DNA from: Hoeflea sp. | GTDB taxonomy: Bacteria; Pseudomonadota; Alphaproteobacteria; Rhizobiales; Rhizobiaceae | DNA: 44,014 bases | Reading direction: 5' to 3' | Assembly (NCBI RefSeq): GCF_002733955.1 | Contig: NZ_NVXQ01000013.1 | Span: 1 to 44,014 of the forward strand | Shown here: in pieces, positions 1 through 6,831 of the stretch | Layout of the letters: every line of letters begins with the position of its first letter | How positions within the stretch are numbered: the first letter of the stretch is position 1 | Notes under the pieces: generated by a model | What the model was told of the DNA's origin: nothing | The model's input: the letters and a program-made list of their open reading frames with translations, nothing else | The model's database searches: none | Position numbers and translations under genes: made by a program

Positions 1-43
1 GACTCTGTCCTTGGTCGCGGGCATAGTGTGCTCCGGATTCTTG

Positions 44-69
44 AAAGGGAGGTGTGAAGACCTCCTTTT
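44..69 (+). terminator. Probable rho-independent terminator
   Basis: A 10-bp stem (AAAGGGAGGT pairing with ACCTCCTTTT, one G-T wobble) closes a 6-base loop and is followed by a short T-rich run. It would end a transcript entering the window from the left on the plus strand. The upstream gene lies outside the window, so the assignment rests on the structure alone. Confidence 0.55.
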
Positions 70-146
70 CTCGGTGGTGAAATTCTGCGAACGAGGGGAG
101 ATTATGTGCGTTTGTGTTTTATGTAAATGCCAATCGCACAATTATT

Positions 147-836
147 ATGGGTAGACCGAGGAAACCTGCGCCTGGAATTGGCGAACGGATAATGTCTCTG
201 ATGTTGCCGGATCAAATTCTTGCTGATTTCGCAGAGGAAATTGGTATCTCAAATAGTGCCTTGGGGTATTATGTTCGCGGCGAAAGAGAACCAAGCTACG
301 ACTTTCTCAAGCGACTTCGGCTTGCGCGTGGCGTAGATATCAATTGGCTGATCACCGGCGACGGCAACAGCGACGCGAAACCGGTAACTAGCAGTAAAGT
401 TCCAAACCAGGTGACAATCCCGCGCTACGCCATACACGCTTCCGCCGGTGGTGGTGCGGTTGTGCTATCCGAGGAAGTCGAGGACTATTTCACGGTTTCG
501 CCAAACTGGCTCGCACGGTATTTGCCGAAGGGAGCCAGGGCAGGAATTATCGAAGCGCGTGGCGATTCCATGGAGCCGACCATTGCTGATGGGGATATTC
601 TGATCCTCAATTTCTCGATTGACAGCTCAGCGGTCAACGATGGCGGAGTCTTCGTCATCTCAGTCGATGGCGTTCTCCTGGTAAAGCGCCTCCAGGTCAC
701 CGTTGACGGCCATATCCTGATCCGGTCGGACAATGACCTCTATGAACAGGAAAAAGTCACCCGAGAATTCGCCGACGAACGCATCACCGTTCACGCCAAG
801 GTAGTTTGGTCAGGCGGGCCAATCCGGAGGCGCTAG
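147..836 (+). CDS. Phage-type HTH/S24 LexA-like repressor
   Basis: A 229-residue cytoplasmic repressor of the cI/LexA type. The N-terminal part (about residues 10-70) is a helix-turn-helix domain, and the C-terminal part is an S24 self-cleaving peptidase domain. Visible catalytic features are Ser141 in GDSMEP, Lys180 in LLVKRL, and an Ala100-Gly101 pair in ASAGGG that fits the usual autocleavage site. Proteins of this family normally repress until activated RecA triggers self-cleavage, so SOS-linked control is likely by family knowledge. The ATG at 147 is preferred over an in-frame start at 114 because the protein then begins with the compact MGRPRK sequence; no strong ribosome site decides it. 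No phage structural or lysis genes follow, so it may be a remnant regulator of an integrated element. Confidence 0.85.
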   Translation: MGRPRKPAPGIGERIMSLMLPDQILADFAEEIGISNSALGYYVRGEREPSYDFLKRLRLARGVDINWLITGDGNSDAKPVTSSKVPNQVTIPRYAIHASAGGGAVVLSEEVEDYFTVSPNWLARYLPKGARAGIIEARGDSMEPTIADGDILILNFSIDSSAVNDGGVFVISVDGVLLVKRLQVTVDGHILIRSDNDLYEQEKVTREFADERITVHAKVVWSGGPIRRR

Positions 837-843
837 GTGGGCG

Positions 844-978
844 ATGACAGCTGCGATTTCGGTAATGGCGATCATCTCTGCAGCTTTGGCCTTCTGGCGT
901 CAGTCGATGCCATTTTTCTTCGCCGCTGCGCTACTCAATGAGGTTGCTGCTTGGCTTGTGTTTGAAACCTATACGTAG
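844..978 (+). CDS. Small membrane protein (44 aa), unrecognised
   Basis: A 44-residue ORF begins 8 bases after the stop of the S24 repressor, with an AGGTGGG ribosome site that overlaps that stop. It starts MTAAISVMAIISAALAFW and ends in a second hydrophobic segment, so two short membrane helices around a Pro/Phe-rich turn are plausible. The spacing suggests translational coupling to the repressor. I do not recognise the family. In phage-like regions such proteins can be holin-like or immunity-related, but nothing here shows that. It may also be a chance ORF. Confidence 0.4.
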   Translation: MTAAISVMAIISAALAFWRQSMPFFFAAALLNEVAAWLVFETYT

Positions 979-1057
979 GCGAGTGGGTGTTTGTACTGCC
1001 GCGTTAAGGAGGGTCCTTGCAACGGTTTTTCTCGACAGATGATTTCAAAGGCTTGGC

Positions 1058-1080
1058 TGTCGCAAAACTTTGTCGCAAAA
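1058..1080. repeat. Direct repeat TGTCGCAAAA x2, 13-bp period
   Basis: TGTCGCAAAA occurs at 1058-1067 and again at 1071-1080. Read on the minus strand it is TTTTGCGACA twice, similar in layout to the TTTGCTACGGT pair at 5706-5728. Short tandem repeats of this look are often found near tyrosine-recombinase genes and could be recombinase arm sites, but no integrase gene is in the window. Confidence 0.35.
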
Positions 1081-1187
1081 AGATAGGTCGACTTCCGCTC
1101 TGAGCCCTATTGAGGCCCTTTGATCTTTACGACTGACCGTCACTCACGGCCCTAAGCAGCCATTCATCGACATTTCGATTGACGTCT

Positions 1188-1207
1188 GATCACCCCCCAA
1201 GGTGATC
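1188..1207. repeat. Perfect 7-bp inverted repeat
   Basis: GATCACC and GGTGATC flank a 6-base CCCCAA loop. There is no T-run on either side, so it is not a standard terminator. It sits in the 275-base gap between the small membrane protein and the insertion element; nothing else is evident there apart from the repeat at 1058-1080. Confidence 0.35.
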
Positions 1208-1312
1208 GGTTGCAGTCAGTGTTCATCTCCCATAATCAGTCATCTATAGCTCTTGACCTGAGACCCGAGTTCCCTCCAGTTTTTGGTAGAGTCTTGGGTT
1301 TCTAATCTGACC

Positions 1313-2152
1313 TCATGCGGCCTGTTTTTCCATAGCTATCTTCATTGCAAACTCGTTGGGCGTGATGTTGCCCAGCGATGAGTGGGGTCTGTTTCTGTTG
1401 TAATCCTCCTTCCATGCGTTGATTGCATCTCGTGCTTGGGGAAGCGACGAGAACAGGGTTTCGTTGAGGCACTCGTCACGGAAACTGCCGTTGAAACTTT
1501 CGACGAAACCGTTCTGCATTGGCTTGCCGGGGGCGATGTAGTGCCATTCGACCTGGGTCTCCTGGCACCATTTGAGGATGGCCATGCTGGTCATCTCCGT
1601 GCCGTTGTCCGAGACAATCGTCTTCGGCTTCCCTCGCCTTGTGATGAGGCTGTCCAGCTCGCGGGCAAGCCTTGCACCTGACAGGGATGTGTCTGCAACC
1701 AGGCACAGGCATTCACGGGTGAAGTCGTCGACGACAGCCAGCACCCGAAAGCGGCGGCCGTCGGTGAAGGCGTCGGATACGAAGTCCAGGCTCCAACGCT
1801 CATTGGCGCGCGACGGCAAGGCCAATGGACGCCTGGTGCCCAGGGCCCGCTTGCGGCCGCCGCGCTTGCGCACGGTCAGCTTCTCTTCCCGGTAGAGCCG
1901 TCTGAGCTTCTTCAAGTTCATAACAATCCCCTGCCGGCCGAGCATGACGTGGATGCGGCGATAACCGAAACGACGGCGCTCGGAAGCTACCGTCTTCATG
2001 GCCTCCCGGATATGAGCGTCGTCAGGCCGGATGCTGCGGTATCTCATGCTTGACCGGTCAACCGACAATACAGAACACGCCCGACGCTGGCTCACTCCAT
2101 GCTCTGAACAGGCATGAGCCACTGCGTCCCGCTTCGCGTCGAGCGTCACCAT
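1313..2152 (-). CDS. IS3-family transposase orfB (rve integrase core)
   Basis: This 279-residue frame is a full-length IS3 OrfB. It has an N-terminal HTH_21-type helix-turn-helix (about residues 15-90) and an integrase core with the DDE residues in [16 protein letters not shown] and FVESFNG. In intact IS3 elements it is made as an OrfAB fusion by a -1 ribosomal slip. The heptamer A AAA AAA at 2152-2158 (minus strand), at the end of the upstream frame, is the expected slip site, and the upstream frame stops at 2146-2148. Here the frame upstream of the slip codes for an IS256 fragment rather than OrfA, so a functional OrfAB cannot be made. The ATG at 2152 would give OrfB alone. Confidence 0.9.
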   Translation of the reverse strand: MVTLDAKRDAVAHACSEHGVSQRRACSVLSVDRSSMRYRSIRPDDAHIREAMKTVASERRRFGYRRIHVMLGRQGIVMNLKKLRRLYREEKLTVRKRGGRKRALGTRRPLALPSRANERWSLDFVSDAFTDGRRFRVLAVVDDFTRECLCLVADTSLSGARLARELDSLITRRGKPKTIVSDNGTEMTSMAILKWCQETQVEWHYIAPGKPMQNGFVESFNGSFRDECLNETLFSSLPQARDAINAWKEDYNRNRPHSSLGNITPNEFAMKIAMEKQAA

Positions 2153-3141
2153 TTTTTTGAAGCGACATCCTTCAGGATGGCATTGTCCAGCATGGTCTCG
2201 GCGAGCACGTCCTGTTCGGCGCTGTCCATGAGTGTGGCGAGTTTCGGCACCTTCGGTCTGATCTGGTCGGCGACATTGCGCCATTGGGTGCTTGCAGCCT
2301 CGGGCGTGTCCTGGGCGAAGGCGGTGGCGATGAAGGCGGAGACGACACGCCGTCCGCTCTTTCCGGCATGGGCCAAGGCATTGCGCATGAAATGAACCCT
2401 GCAGCGCTGCCAGGTGGCGGCAAGAACCTTGGAGACAGCCGCCTTGATGCCTTCATGGGCATCGGAGACAGCAAGCTTGACGCCGCACAGGCCCCTTCTT
2501 GTCAGCTTGCGCAGGAACTCGGTCCAGATCGGCTCGGCCTCGGATGTGCCGATCTCCATGCCCAACACCTCTCGGCGTCCGTCGGTGTTGACGCCGACAG
2601 CGATGATGACCGCGACGGAGACGATGCGCCCGCCGCGTCGAACCTTCAGATAGGTGGCATCGATCCAGAGATAGGGCCATTCCCCTTCGATGGGCCTGTC
2701 GAGGAAGGCCTTCACCTTGTCGTCGATCTCTTCGCAGAGCCGGGACACCTGGCTCTTGGAAATGCCGCTCATACCCATGGCCTTGACCAGATCATCGACC
2801 GAGCGGGTCGAAACGCCCTGGATGTAGGCTTCCTGGATCACCGCCGTCAGGGCCTTCTCCGCCATGCGGCGCGGCTCAAGGAAGCTCGGGAAATAGCTGC
2901 CTGTGCGAAGCTTTGGAATGCGAAGCTCGACGGTCCCCGCCCGTGTCTCCCAGTCCCGGTCGCGGTAGCCGTTGCGCTGGGCAAGTCGAAAGCCATTCTT
3001 CTCGCCATAGCCCGCGCCGGTCTTCGTCCCGACCTCCAGCGCCATCAGCTTCTCGGCCGCAAAGCCGATCATGTCGCGCAGCAAATCGGCGTCGGCGCTC
3101 TTCTCAACGAGTGAGCGCAGGTTCATCATGTCGTCGGTCAT
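2146..3141 (-). pseudogene. Truncated IS256-family transposase fused to IS3 OrfA tail
   Basis: Residues 1 to about 314 are an IS256/Mutator transposase with the first two catalytic aspartates visible in [10 protein letters not shown] and LAVSDAHEG. After AEQDVLA the sequence switches to [18 protein letters not shown], which is the C-terminal end of an IS3 OrfA. The third catalytic residue of the IS256 family, a Glu in the lost C-terminal part, is therefore missing and the protein should be inactive. The junction is near 2198-2206. The sequence TGCTCGCC could be shared by both parents at this point, which would fit a microhomology-mediated deletion, but the parents are not in the window. The 331-residue length compares with roughly 400 for the family. 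Confidence 0.85.
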
Positions 3142-3265
3142 CGGTGGTGTCCTTCAGGTTGGTCTTCAACAACCCGACTCTACCGGAAAACACTGGTGAC
3201 CACCGCTACCCTGCTACACCACGCTGCGGGACGCGATCCCGCGAAGCGGAGTCCACTGTCTGGAT

Positions 3266-3510
3266 TTGGAGGAATCCGGCGCTTATGGCTGCGCGAACTG
3301 GGCCAAACCGGAAGAGGACTCCATTGGCCTCGCCTTCACGTTCGAATGGCAAAAGAGGGAAGTGAAGCGGGTCACAAAACTGGCACTTCGGCGTATCGGT
3401 ATGCCAAATCTGTCAGTGGCAGAGCGCAGCGTCCTTGATGCCTATCGGGAAAATTTCGAGCTCATCCGCAATCGGCTACGACCACGACTTCGACCGGGGA
3501 TGAATGTCTT
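3266..3510 (+). pseudogene. Fragment of hypothetical protein (frame 1 of decayed region)
   Basis: Immediately right of the IS element a frame of about 80 residues looks protein-like (AFTFEWQKREVKRVT, then VLDAYRENFELIRN) before it turns into compositionally odd sequence near 3510. The layout faintly resembles DUF1488-type proteins (a short beta part, then a helix with an (F/Y)xxxR/N pattern), but this is a weak impression. The only candidate start is a TTG at 3266, and the 5' end could have been removed by the IS insertion. I treat it as a remnant. Confidence 0.3.
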
Positions 3511-3948
3511 CACACACAACCCATGGGCGAATATGGACACGAAGAGCATGTGCAGGTTTTTCGAGCACTACAAAGCCTGCAGCGCGAAATCGGTTTTAAG
3601 CTGTGGATGTCCAATTACTGCACCGAACGCGCTTTGCCTCTGGCAATGCGCTACTTCCAAACTCTCCCTGGCAGATACATTCGACTACCGACGAATAAAG
3701 ACTTCGCTGAACAGGTTGCCGGAGTTTACAAGTATCATCAATGCTGGACTTGGTCCGACGATTGGGCTTGGTTTGATGAGGAATGCTATGTGCTTGCGCC
3801 GGAGCAAGGCGCAGAGCCCAGGCCACACCAGCATCTGCTTCCATTAAACATGTTCACCATTGCGCCTGACCAACCGCGTTCGTCGGTTCCTGCCTTGGTT
3901 GGTACCGCTCTTGCTTCCGCTGCAATAACCGCCGCGTTGGATTTATGA
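3499..3948 (+). pseudogene. Hypothetical ORF, possible remnant
   Basis: A frame with plausible composition runs from about 3499 to the stop at 3948 (internal ATG at 3523). Segments such as REIGFKLWMSNYCTERALP and RYIRLPTNKDFAEQV look like real protein, and a hydrophobic stretch (VPALVGTALASAAITAAL) ends it. No family was recognised. It overlaps the previous fragment in another frame, so either one gene has been frameshifted near 3500 or these are two remnants. No ribosome site is apparent. Confidence 0.3.
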
Positions 3949-3958
3949 TCGGCAGTTA

Positions 3959-5202
3959 TTGACCCATCGAGATGAGCCCTTGCGCGAAGGTCGAAGCGGA
4001 CATTCAGCCATCGGTCAGACCGCATTCTTATGGGTGCGTTTGGTCGGGCAGCAGCCGACCATATTGGGGCTGACCTACAAGTATTTTCCAGGGTCACCGA
4101 TCAATCCCGAGAGCATTCGAGCTTCTTTGGCACGCCCCAAGGTTTCTGACTTTCAATCCATTTCGATTGATTTTTTCCTGCCAAAGTCATCAAGCGCCCT
4201 TGTCAAGATTGAAATGGCAATGAATGCATTATCGTCTTTAAGAAAACTTGATCCGAACATCAACAGCAACGACGACTTGCAAACACCAGTTGGACCGGAA
4301 CAAGCAAGATATCTTGCAAGTAAACCCGAACTCGCAATGCAATCACCGGGCCACTGCTTCTTCTGGCAATTCGGGCGATCCATGTTTGGGTTCGGTACGG
4401 TTCTGTTTCGAACCATGTCCAGGCTTGGAGTTCTCCTCCTCGAGCTGGCGAAGTCGCTTCACCTCGGAAGGCATCAACCCGGCACAGCGCTTGCGCCAGT
4501 TGTAGAACGTTGCCTCCGATATTCCAGCCTTACGGCATACCTCGCCGACGGCCGTGCCTTCCTCAGCCTGCTTCAAAACAAAGGCGATTCGCGCCTCAGA
4601 AAACTTCGATGCCTTCATGGAACTCTCCATCTCCCGGTCGAGGGATCACAACTGGAAAATTCCAGCCATAATTGGTCCGATTTGGCGGGGGCATGTCACA
4701 TGCCAGGCCCACCTCTTGCGGCAACAGACGTCGCACAGAGGCTTAAGGCGTTAGCACTCGAGCCCTTCGCACGTTACCCGAATGATGCTCTTAAAGACGG
4801 ATGTGAAACAATATTTGCGGCGGAAAAAGCTCAAGGAACGGAGCTCTCGGCGATAGTCAGCATATTATCAGAGCACGTCGAAGAAGTAGAGCAAAGACTG
4901 CGCCTAGAACGCAAGGCCCGGTACAAGCGTGGTTTGGTAGAGAAACGCGAGGCCGCCGAACGGCGTGTCTTATCAGGTGCTGATTGGACTTGGACGCAGT
5001 TTGGAAAGGAACGAATATAGTATTGTCGCGCAAACGGACGTACATACCGGCTGACACGCTCCCCAGTTAACAAGTGGGATCTTCATCGTGTAAAATCTCC
5101 AATTTCACAAGAGAAAGGACACATGGCGGGAGGTATGGGGGATGTCGTGATGCGACCAAGGCAGTTGCTACCGTGGCATATCAAGCGGAGCCAGAACGTT
5201 AG
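3959..5202 (+). pseudogene. Conserved hypothetical gene, disrupted by IS3 fragment, stop and frameshift
   Basis: The frame opening at 3959 is coding-like up to about 4360, is then antisense to an IS3 orfA fragment until about 4680, and becomes coding-like again (VAQRLKALALEPFARYPNDA ...). Its C-terminal part has the pattern LSGADWTWTQ, then YCRANGRTYRL, then LHRVKS, then RDATKAVATVAYQAEPER, which I recognise as the end of an unnamed conserved hypothetical protein common in rhizobia. Two lesions interrupt it: an in-frame TAG at 5018-5020, between TQFGKERI and YCRANGRTY, and a one-base frameshift near 5125-5135, after which the natural stop is TAG at 5200-5202. The gene is therefore broken at least three times. 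Function unknown; it is typical of mobile or plasmid-derived regions. Confidence 0.6.
4424..4618 (-). pseudogene. IS3-family orfA fragment (N-terminal 65 aa)
   Basis: The minus strand encodes MKASKFSEARIAFVLKQAEE and continues to RLRQLEEENSK. This is the helix-turn-helix N-terminal half of an IS3 OrfA, with the sequence GISEATFYNWRK marking the recognition helix. Similarity stops at EEENSK, just where the leucine-zipper part should begin, and the following residues are unrelated. The 5' flank with a GGAGAG ribosome site is retained, but the left end of the element was not located. The fragment interrupts the conserved hypothetical gene that reads on the opposite strand. Confidence 0.8.
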
Positions 5203-5463
5203 GTCGGCCGGATTTGACTTCGCGATTGCCGAGTTTCAAGGCGCAGCTGGCGGACAGGTCCCATCGGCAACGAAGATCATCGCTTCCGTTGGCTGTTTGG
5301 TCGTTAGCCCGACGAGCATCCTCGCGTCAGCGATCTGGGCCTTTTGCGGACCTTGCTTCGAAATACATCAACCTTGACCGGAAACTTACCGCGGGGCTCT
5401 GTCGAAGGATCTAAGCAATTTTCGACGCCACAACTAAGTGGCGAGATATCGGCACAGGCCGGC

Positions 5464-5616
5464 TCATCGGATGCCCATGAGTATGTCGAGCTTGTATCCT
5501 ATCCAGAGCAACGCAGCAGAACCTGCGATTAACACGCCGAAAATCCAAGAGTGATTACTAGCGAAATCAACCAAGCCAAGGCCGACAACAGTGAGGATGA
5601 TCGCTTTCCAAGTCAT
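5464..5616 (-). CDS. Small two-helix membrane protein (50 aa), unrecognised
   Basis: A 50-residue minus-strand ORF starts MTWKAIILTVVGLGLVDFAS and ends LLWIGYKLDILMGIR. It contains two clear hydrophobic segments (about residues 5-19 and 24-40) separated by a short polar turn (NHSW), so a small inner-membrane hairpin protein is likely. The frame stays open upstream to a TAA, but the ATG at 5616 is the only standard start. The ribosome site is poor (GGAG lies 18 bases upstream), so expression is uncertain. I do not recognise the family. A perfect palindrome lies 43 bases upstream (5659-5678). Confidence 0.45.
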   Translation of the reverse strand: MTWKAIILTVVGLGLVDFASNHSWIFGVLIAGSAALLWIGYKLDILMGIR

Positions 5617-5658
5617 GTCATAATCATAGGGCTGCTCCAGAGTTTCGCAACACCCAGG

Positions 5659-5678
5659 CCGTGGTTAATTGACCACGG
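5659..5678. promoter_or_regulatory. Palindrome CCGTGGT-N6-ACCACGG
   Basis: A perfect 7-bp inverted repeat with a 6-base spacer lies upstream of the 50-aa membrane protein. It has no flanking T-run, so an operator is more likely than a terminator, but no regulator can be assigned to it. Confidence 0.35.
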
Positions 5679-5705
5679 ACTTAGCAGCTACAGGCAAGCG
5701 ACAAG

Positions 5706-5728
5706 TTTGCTACGGTTTTTGCTACGGT
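5706..5728 (+). repeat. Direct repeat TTTGCTACGGT x2, 12-bp period
   Basis: TTTGCTACGGT occurs at 5706-5716 and 5718-5728. Similar tandem TTGCTAC-type repeats are often seen beside tyrosine-recombinase genes or tRNA-linked attachment sites in alphaproteobacteria, but neither is visible here. Together with the pair at 1058-1080 it brackets the decayed accessory region. Confidence 0.35.
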
Positions 5729-5824
5729 AAGCTCTTCAATGGAAAATTTAATATCAATTAAAATCAATGACTTAGTTGTTCCGTCGAATCTATATGGCGG
5801 ATCTCGGGTGCGCCATATTTTTCA

Positions 5825-5965
5825 ATGAGTTATGACCAACTCGAAAACCTCGCACGTAATCAATACGGAAAACATGGCGTATCGATCACCGATCGCCTTA
5901 GGCGATGGTGCATAAGCCTGGCTGAGGGAATTTCCGAAAATCGACACAATAAGTCGTCGAGATAA
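5825..5965 (+). CDS. Possible small ORF (46 aa), unrecognised
   Basis: A 46-residue ORF (MSYDQLENLARNQYGKHG ... ending in a basic tail) lies in the 511-base gap between the 50-aa membrane protein and the XRE-cupin gene. It is polar, helix-rich and has no visible ribosome site. It could be a chance ORF or the remnant of a longer gene. Apart from the repeats noted separately, I see nothing else in this gap. Confidence 0.2.
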   Translation: MSYDQLENLARNQYGKHGVSITDRLRRWCISLAEGISENRHNKSSR

Positions 5966-6127
5966 GTGCAGCTTTTGCACTACGGGCATTCGACCACCGG
6001 AACATCCTTGTCGGATGAATGACGGCACCGCGATACACCTGACAAGAAATTTGGTGATGCGAAGACGGACATATCGGACACTACGTTCCGCGCGGCGGGG
6101 CTTCGGCGAATTCCGACGTCATCGCCT

Positions 6128-6712
6128 TCAACCCGGCGCGCAGACCACCAGAATGCGGGCGTCCTCCTCACTGCCGGAAGCATAGAGATGCCCAACCGCG
6201 CTGTCGAAATAGACGCTGTCGCCCTGGTTCAACACCACCGGATCGCGGTCTTCGATGAAGACGGTGACCTGTCCGGCCATCACAATCAGGAATTCCTGTC
6301 CCGGGTGACGCACGAATTCCTCGAAATCGACCAACTGGCGCGCCTTGAGAGATCCCATCATCGGGATCAACGCCTTCTTCCAGACGTCCGGAAAAAGCAT
6401 CTCGTACACATAGTTGCTGGTTTCCTGCCGCTTGAATTCCCCCTTGCGAGCTACCGCGAAACTGCCTGGAGCGAAGGTTTCGCCCTCAGCATTGAAAAAC
6501 GCCGCCATGTCGACTTCCAGAGCCCGCGCCAGCATGGCCAGCCGGTCATAGGTCAGAGCGATAATGCCGCGCTCGGCTTTGGAAATTGTCGATATGACCA
6601 GACCCGACCGCTCGGCCAGTTCGGCCAGGGTCCAGCCCTTGTCCTGACGCAGCTTGCGCAGGCGGCGACCGAAATCCAGTCTGGGATTGCCGTTGTCACT
6701 CTGTTTGTTCAT
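6128..6712 (-). CDS. XRE-family regulator with C-terminal cupin domain
   Basis: A 194-residue transcription regulator. Residues about 15-70 are a helix-turn-helix_3 domain (RLRKLRQDKGWTLAELAERS), and residues about 110-190 form a small cupin fold of the sensor type (HPGQEFLIVMAGQVTVFIED). Members of this class usually sense a small metabolite through the cupin and control a neighbouring catabolic operon and themselves. It is divergent from the FAD oxidoreductase/TRAP operon, and the 119-base gap holds two near-identical palindromes, so it is the probable regulator of that operon. The start is supported by AGGA 9 bases before the ATG. The ligand is unknown. Confidence 0.88.
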   Translation of the reverse strand: MNKQSDNGNPRLDFGRRLRKLRQDKGWTLAELAERSGLVISTISKAERGIIALTYDRLAMLARALEVDMAAFFNAEGETFAPGSFAVARKGEFKRQETSNYVYEMLFPDVWKKALIPMMGSLKARQLVDFEEFVRHPGQEFLIVMAGQVTVFIEDRDPVVLNQGDSVYFDSAVGHLYASGSEEDARILVVCAPG

Positions 6713-6752
6713 GCGGACATCCTAAGGGACAAACCAGATTCATGCCTCGAAT

Positions 6753-6788
6753 TTTCCAATAGGAAATATTCCTCTTTCCAAAAGGAAA
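6753..6788. promoter_or_regulatory. Tandem palindromic operators TTTCCAAWAGGAAA
   Basis: TTTCCAATAGGAAA (6753-6766) and TTTCCAAAAGGAAA (6775-6788) are two 14-bp palindromes whose centres are 22 bp apart, about two helical turns, so bound dimers would lie on the same DNA face. A weaker third match, TTTCCACCTGGA, follows at 6804-6815. They lie between the XRE-cupin gene and the FAD oxidoreductase gene and are the likely binding sites of that regulator. Confidence 0.65.
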
Positions 6789-6831
6789 ATTGGTGTTAAC
6801 CTCTTTCCACCTGGACATACAAGGGGAACAC

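Larger units (their letters stand above)
1254..3200 (-). mobile_element. Chimeric IS256/IS3 insertion element
   Basis: The segment carries the 5' two-thirds of an IS256-family transposase joined in frame to the end of an IS3 orfA, followed by a complete IS3 orfB. The left limit is set at TGACCTGAGACCCG (1254), which has the TG start usual for IS3 ends. The right limit is uncertain and may lie up to about 3225. Imperfect inverted repeats sharing CCAGT, TTTT, GGTAGAGTC and GGGTT lie at 1276-1300 and 3171-3196. No target-site duplication was identified. Neither parent element is complete: IS256 lacks its 3' part, and the IS3 lacks its left end and most of orfA. Confidence 0.75.

Noticed and set aside
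2284-3114. Plus-strand open frame opposite the IS256 transposase
   Set aside because: It mirrors the transposase codons and shows no independent protein pattern.
3227-3243. GCGGGA-CGCGA-TCCCGC hairpin right of the IS element
   Set aside because: Perfect 6-bp stem but no T-run and no gene to serve; may be part of the element end or chance in GC-rich DNA.
6804-6817. Third copy of the TTTCC/GGAAA operator
   Set aside because: Right half (GGACA) is degenerate, so it is mentioned only as a weak match and not called as a site.
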